DNA from: Piscinibacter gummiphilus
Lineage (GTDB): Bacteria > Pseudomonadota > Gammaproteobacteria > Burkholderiales > Burkholderiaceae_C
Direction of reading: 5' to 3'
Length of the DNA stretch: 64,000 bases
Assembly (NCBI RefSeq): GCF_002116905.1
Contig: NZ_CP015118.1
Location: 186,001 to 250,000 of the forward strand
Of this stretch, positions 62,981 through 64,000 are shown one piece after another. The notes under the pieces were generated by a model, which had not been told where the DNA came from, searched no databases, and saw only the letters and a program-made list of their open reading frames with translations. The position numbers and the translations under genes are program-made. Numbering within the stretch: position 1 is the stretch's first letter; the number at the start of each line of letters is the position of its first letter.

Positions 62981-63248
62981 TGAAAATGCGCTCTAGAAGG
63001 GGTCTCCGCGGGGGCGAAAACCAGGGGTGATGCAGTATTATCCCCGGTTATCCACAAGCCCTCGGGGCTTGAAACCCAATTGAGCCCTCGCGGGCCGCTC
63101 ACGAAAAAGCCCGCGCGGGCATTCGCCCTCATTCCAACGGAACCACGTCGCCCAGCCTGCCTTCCAAGCCCCGCGACCGGTCCCGGGCTCCCGCCCGGCC
63201 CCTGACGCGCCTGCTCCGACAGCCCAGACGACCAACCCCACACCGCCC
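62981..63248. promoter_or_regulatory. gatC-mreB divergent promoter region with DnaA-box-like site
   Basis: This region has no gene. It holds TTATCCACA (63048-63056), a perfect DnaA box, beside TATTATCC, and further right a GC-rich palindrome (AGCCCGCGCGGGC). I do not see a clear -35/-10 pair for either gene. The single DnaA box is not an origin by itself. Confidence 0.4.
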
Positions 63249-64000
63249 ATGTTCGCATCCCTGCGCCGCTACTTCTCCACCGACCTCGCCATCGACCTCG
63301 GCACCGCCAACACGCTGATCTACGTGCGCGGCAAGGGCATCGTGCTCGACGAACCGTCCGTCGTCGCCATTCGCCACGAAGGCGGCCCGAACGGCAAGAA
63401 GACCATCCAGGCGGTGGGCGCGGAAGCGAAGGCCATGCTGGGCAAGGTCCCGGGCAACATCGAGGCCATCCGCCCGATGAAGGACGGCGTGATCGCCGAC
63501 TTCACCGTCACCGAGCAGATGCTCAAGCAGTTCATCAAGATGGTCCACGACTCGAAGATGCTGCGCCCGAGCCCGCGCATCATCATCTGCGTGCCCTGCG
63601 GTTCCACCCAGGTCGAGCGGCGGGCCATCCGCGAATCGGCACTGGGCGCCGGCGCGTCCGAGGTGTACCTGATCGAGGAACCCATGGCCGCGGCCATCGG
63701 TGCCGGCCTGCCGGTCTCGGAAGCCAGCGGCTCCATGGTCGTCGACATCGGCGGCGGCACCACCGAGGTGGGCGTCATCTCGCTGGGCGGCATGGTCTAC
63801 AAGGGCAGCATCCGGGTGGGCGGCGACAAGTTCGACGAGTCCATCATCAACTACATCCGCCGCAACTACGGCATGCTGATCGGCGAACCCACCGCCGAGG
63901 CCATCAAGAAGAACATCGGCAGCGCCTTCCCGGGCTCCGAGGTCAAGGAGATGGAAGTCAAGGGCCGCAACCTCTCCGAAGGCGTGCCGCGCAGCTTCAC
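63249..64000 (+). CDS. mreB: rod-shape determining protein MreB (3' end outside window)
   Basis: This gene encodes the actin-like MreB; 251 residues lie in the window. The ATP-binding motifs are DLAIDLGTANTLIY (phosphate 1) and SMVVDIGGGTTEVGVISLGG (phosphate 2); EEPMAAAIGAGLPV is also present. MreB forms membrane-bound filaments that direct lateral wall synthesis with MreC, MreD, PBP2 and RodA, probably encoded downstream. ATG 63249. Confidence 0.96.
   Translation, partial: MFASLRRYFSTDLAIDLGTANTLIYVRGKGIVLDEPSVVAIRHEGGPNGKKTIQAVGAEAKAMLGKVPGNIEAIRPMKDGVIADFTVTEQMLKQFIKMVHDSKMLRPSPRIIICVPCGSTQVERRAIRESALGAGASEVYLIEEPMAAAIGAGLPVSEASGSMVVDIGGGTTEVGVISLGGMVYKGSIRVGGDKFDESIINYIRRNYGMLIGEPTAEAIKKNIGSAFPGSEVKEMEVKGRNLSEGVPRSF

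Noticed and set aside
63001..63248. Replication origin
   Set aside because: Only one DnaA box is present, and no AT-rich unwinding region or origin genes are nearby.

Overview
The window looks like a chromosome segment of a high-GC betaproteobacterium of the order Burkholderiales (Rubrivivax/Leptothrix/Roseateles-like). This is inferred from protein types and layout: gatCAB divergent from mreB, a NorR/flavohaemoglobin pair, a Bug-type tripartite-transporter binding protein, an H-NS-type protein with the usual C-terminal motif, a PEP-CTERM protein and very GC-rich third codon positions. No rRNA, tRNA or CRISPR was seen.

Left chromosomal part (1-22410): the end of a PHB-depolymerase-type esterase, a SulP anion transporter, a Bug solute-binding protein, and two small ORFs behind a good sigma-54 promoter. 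Next come a TetR-controlled unit of a 38-residue membrane protein plus an alpha/beta hydrolase, a PAS histidine kinase, and a complete oligopeptide ABC transporter (permeases and fused ATPase divergent from the binding protein). Then follow thioredoxin 2, a degenerate GHKL protein, a flavin reductase, a peptidoglycan-recycling-like pair (M14 peptidase and AmpG), an M48 protease, a PEP-CTERM protein with a PhoX-like protein, and a glyoxalase-II-like hydrolase.

Accessory island (22420-37731): this 15.3-kb block has visibly lower GC. It is bounded by near-perfect 29-bp terminal inverted repeats that start TGT and end ACA, has further copies of the same sub-repeat inside both ends, and is flanked by a 7-bp direct repeat. 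A TniQ/TnsD-family protein sits at the right end, and no transposase (TnsA/B/C or TniA/B) is visible. I read it as a Tn7-like element that is defective or needs a helper in trans. Its cargo is stress protection: three consecutive Hsp20 proteins behind a strong sigma-32-type promoter, a large HPII-type catalase, a truncated Cu/Zn superoxide dismutase fused to a beta-propeller, a zinc metallopeptidase, a hemerythrin, two CinA-type amidohydrolases, a DUF421 protein, a glycine-zipper stress protein, a Gln-rich disordered protein interrupted by an in-frame amber codon, and several small proteins. It lies between two divergent metallo-beta-lactamase-fold genes.

Right chromosomal part (37808-64000): a persulfide dioxygenase-rhodanese fusion, an AraC regulator, a cholesterol-oxidase-like flavoenzyme, regulators (H-NS-like, Crp/Fnr, LuxR type), a DUF1349-like protein, a hybrid histidine kinase, an ArsR-SRPBCC-GFA operon, a NarL-type response regulator and a repeat-containing lipoprotein. 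Next is norR-hmp, with three NorR enhancer sites and a near-perfect sigma-54 promoter. Then come a YlqF-like ribosome GTPase, an outer-membrane protein, a DUF937 protein, an AhpD-like protein, a tandem-GGDEF protein, exonuclease III, pyrE, a DUF4124 protein, gatCAB and the start of mreB.
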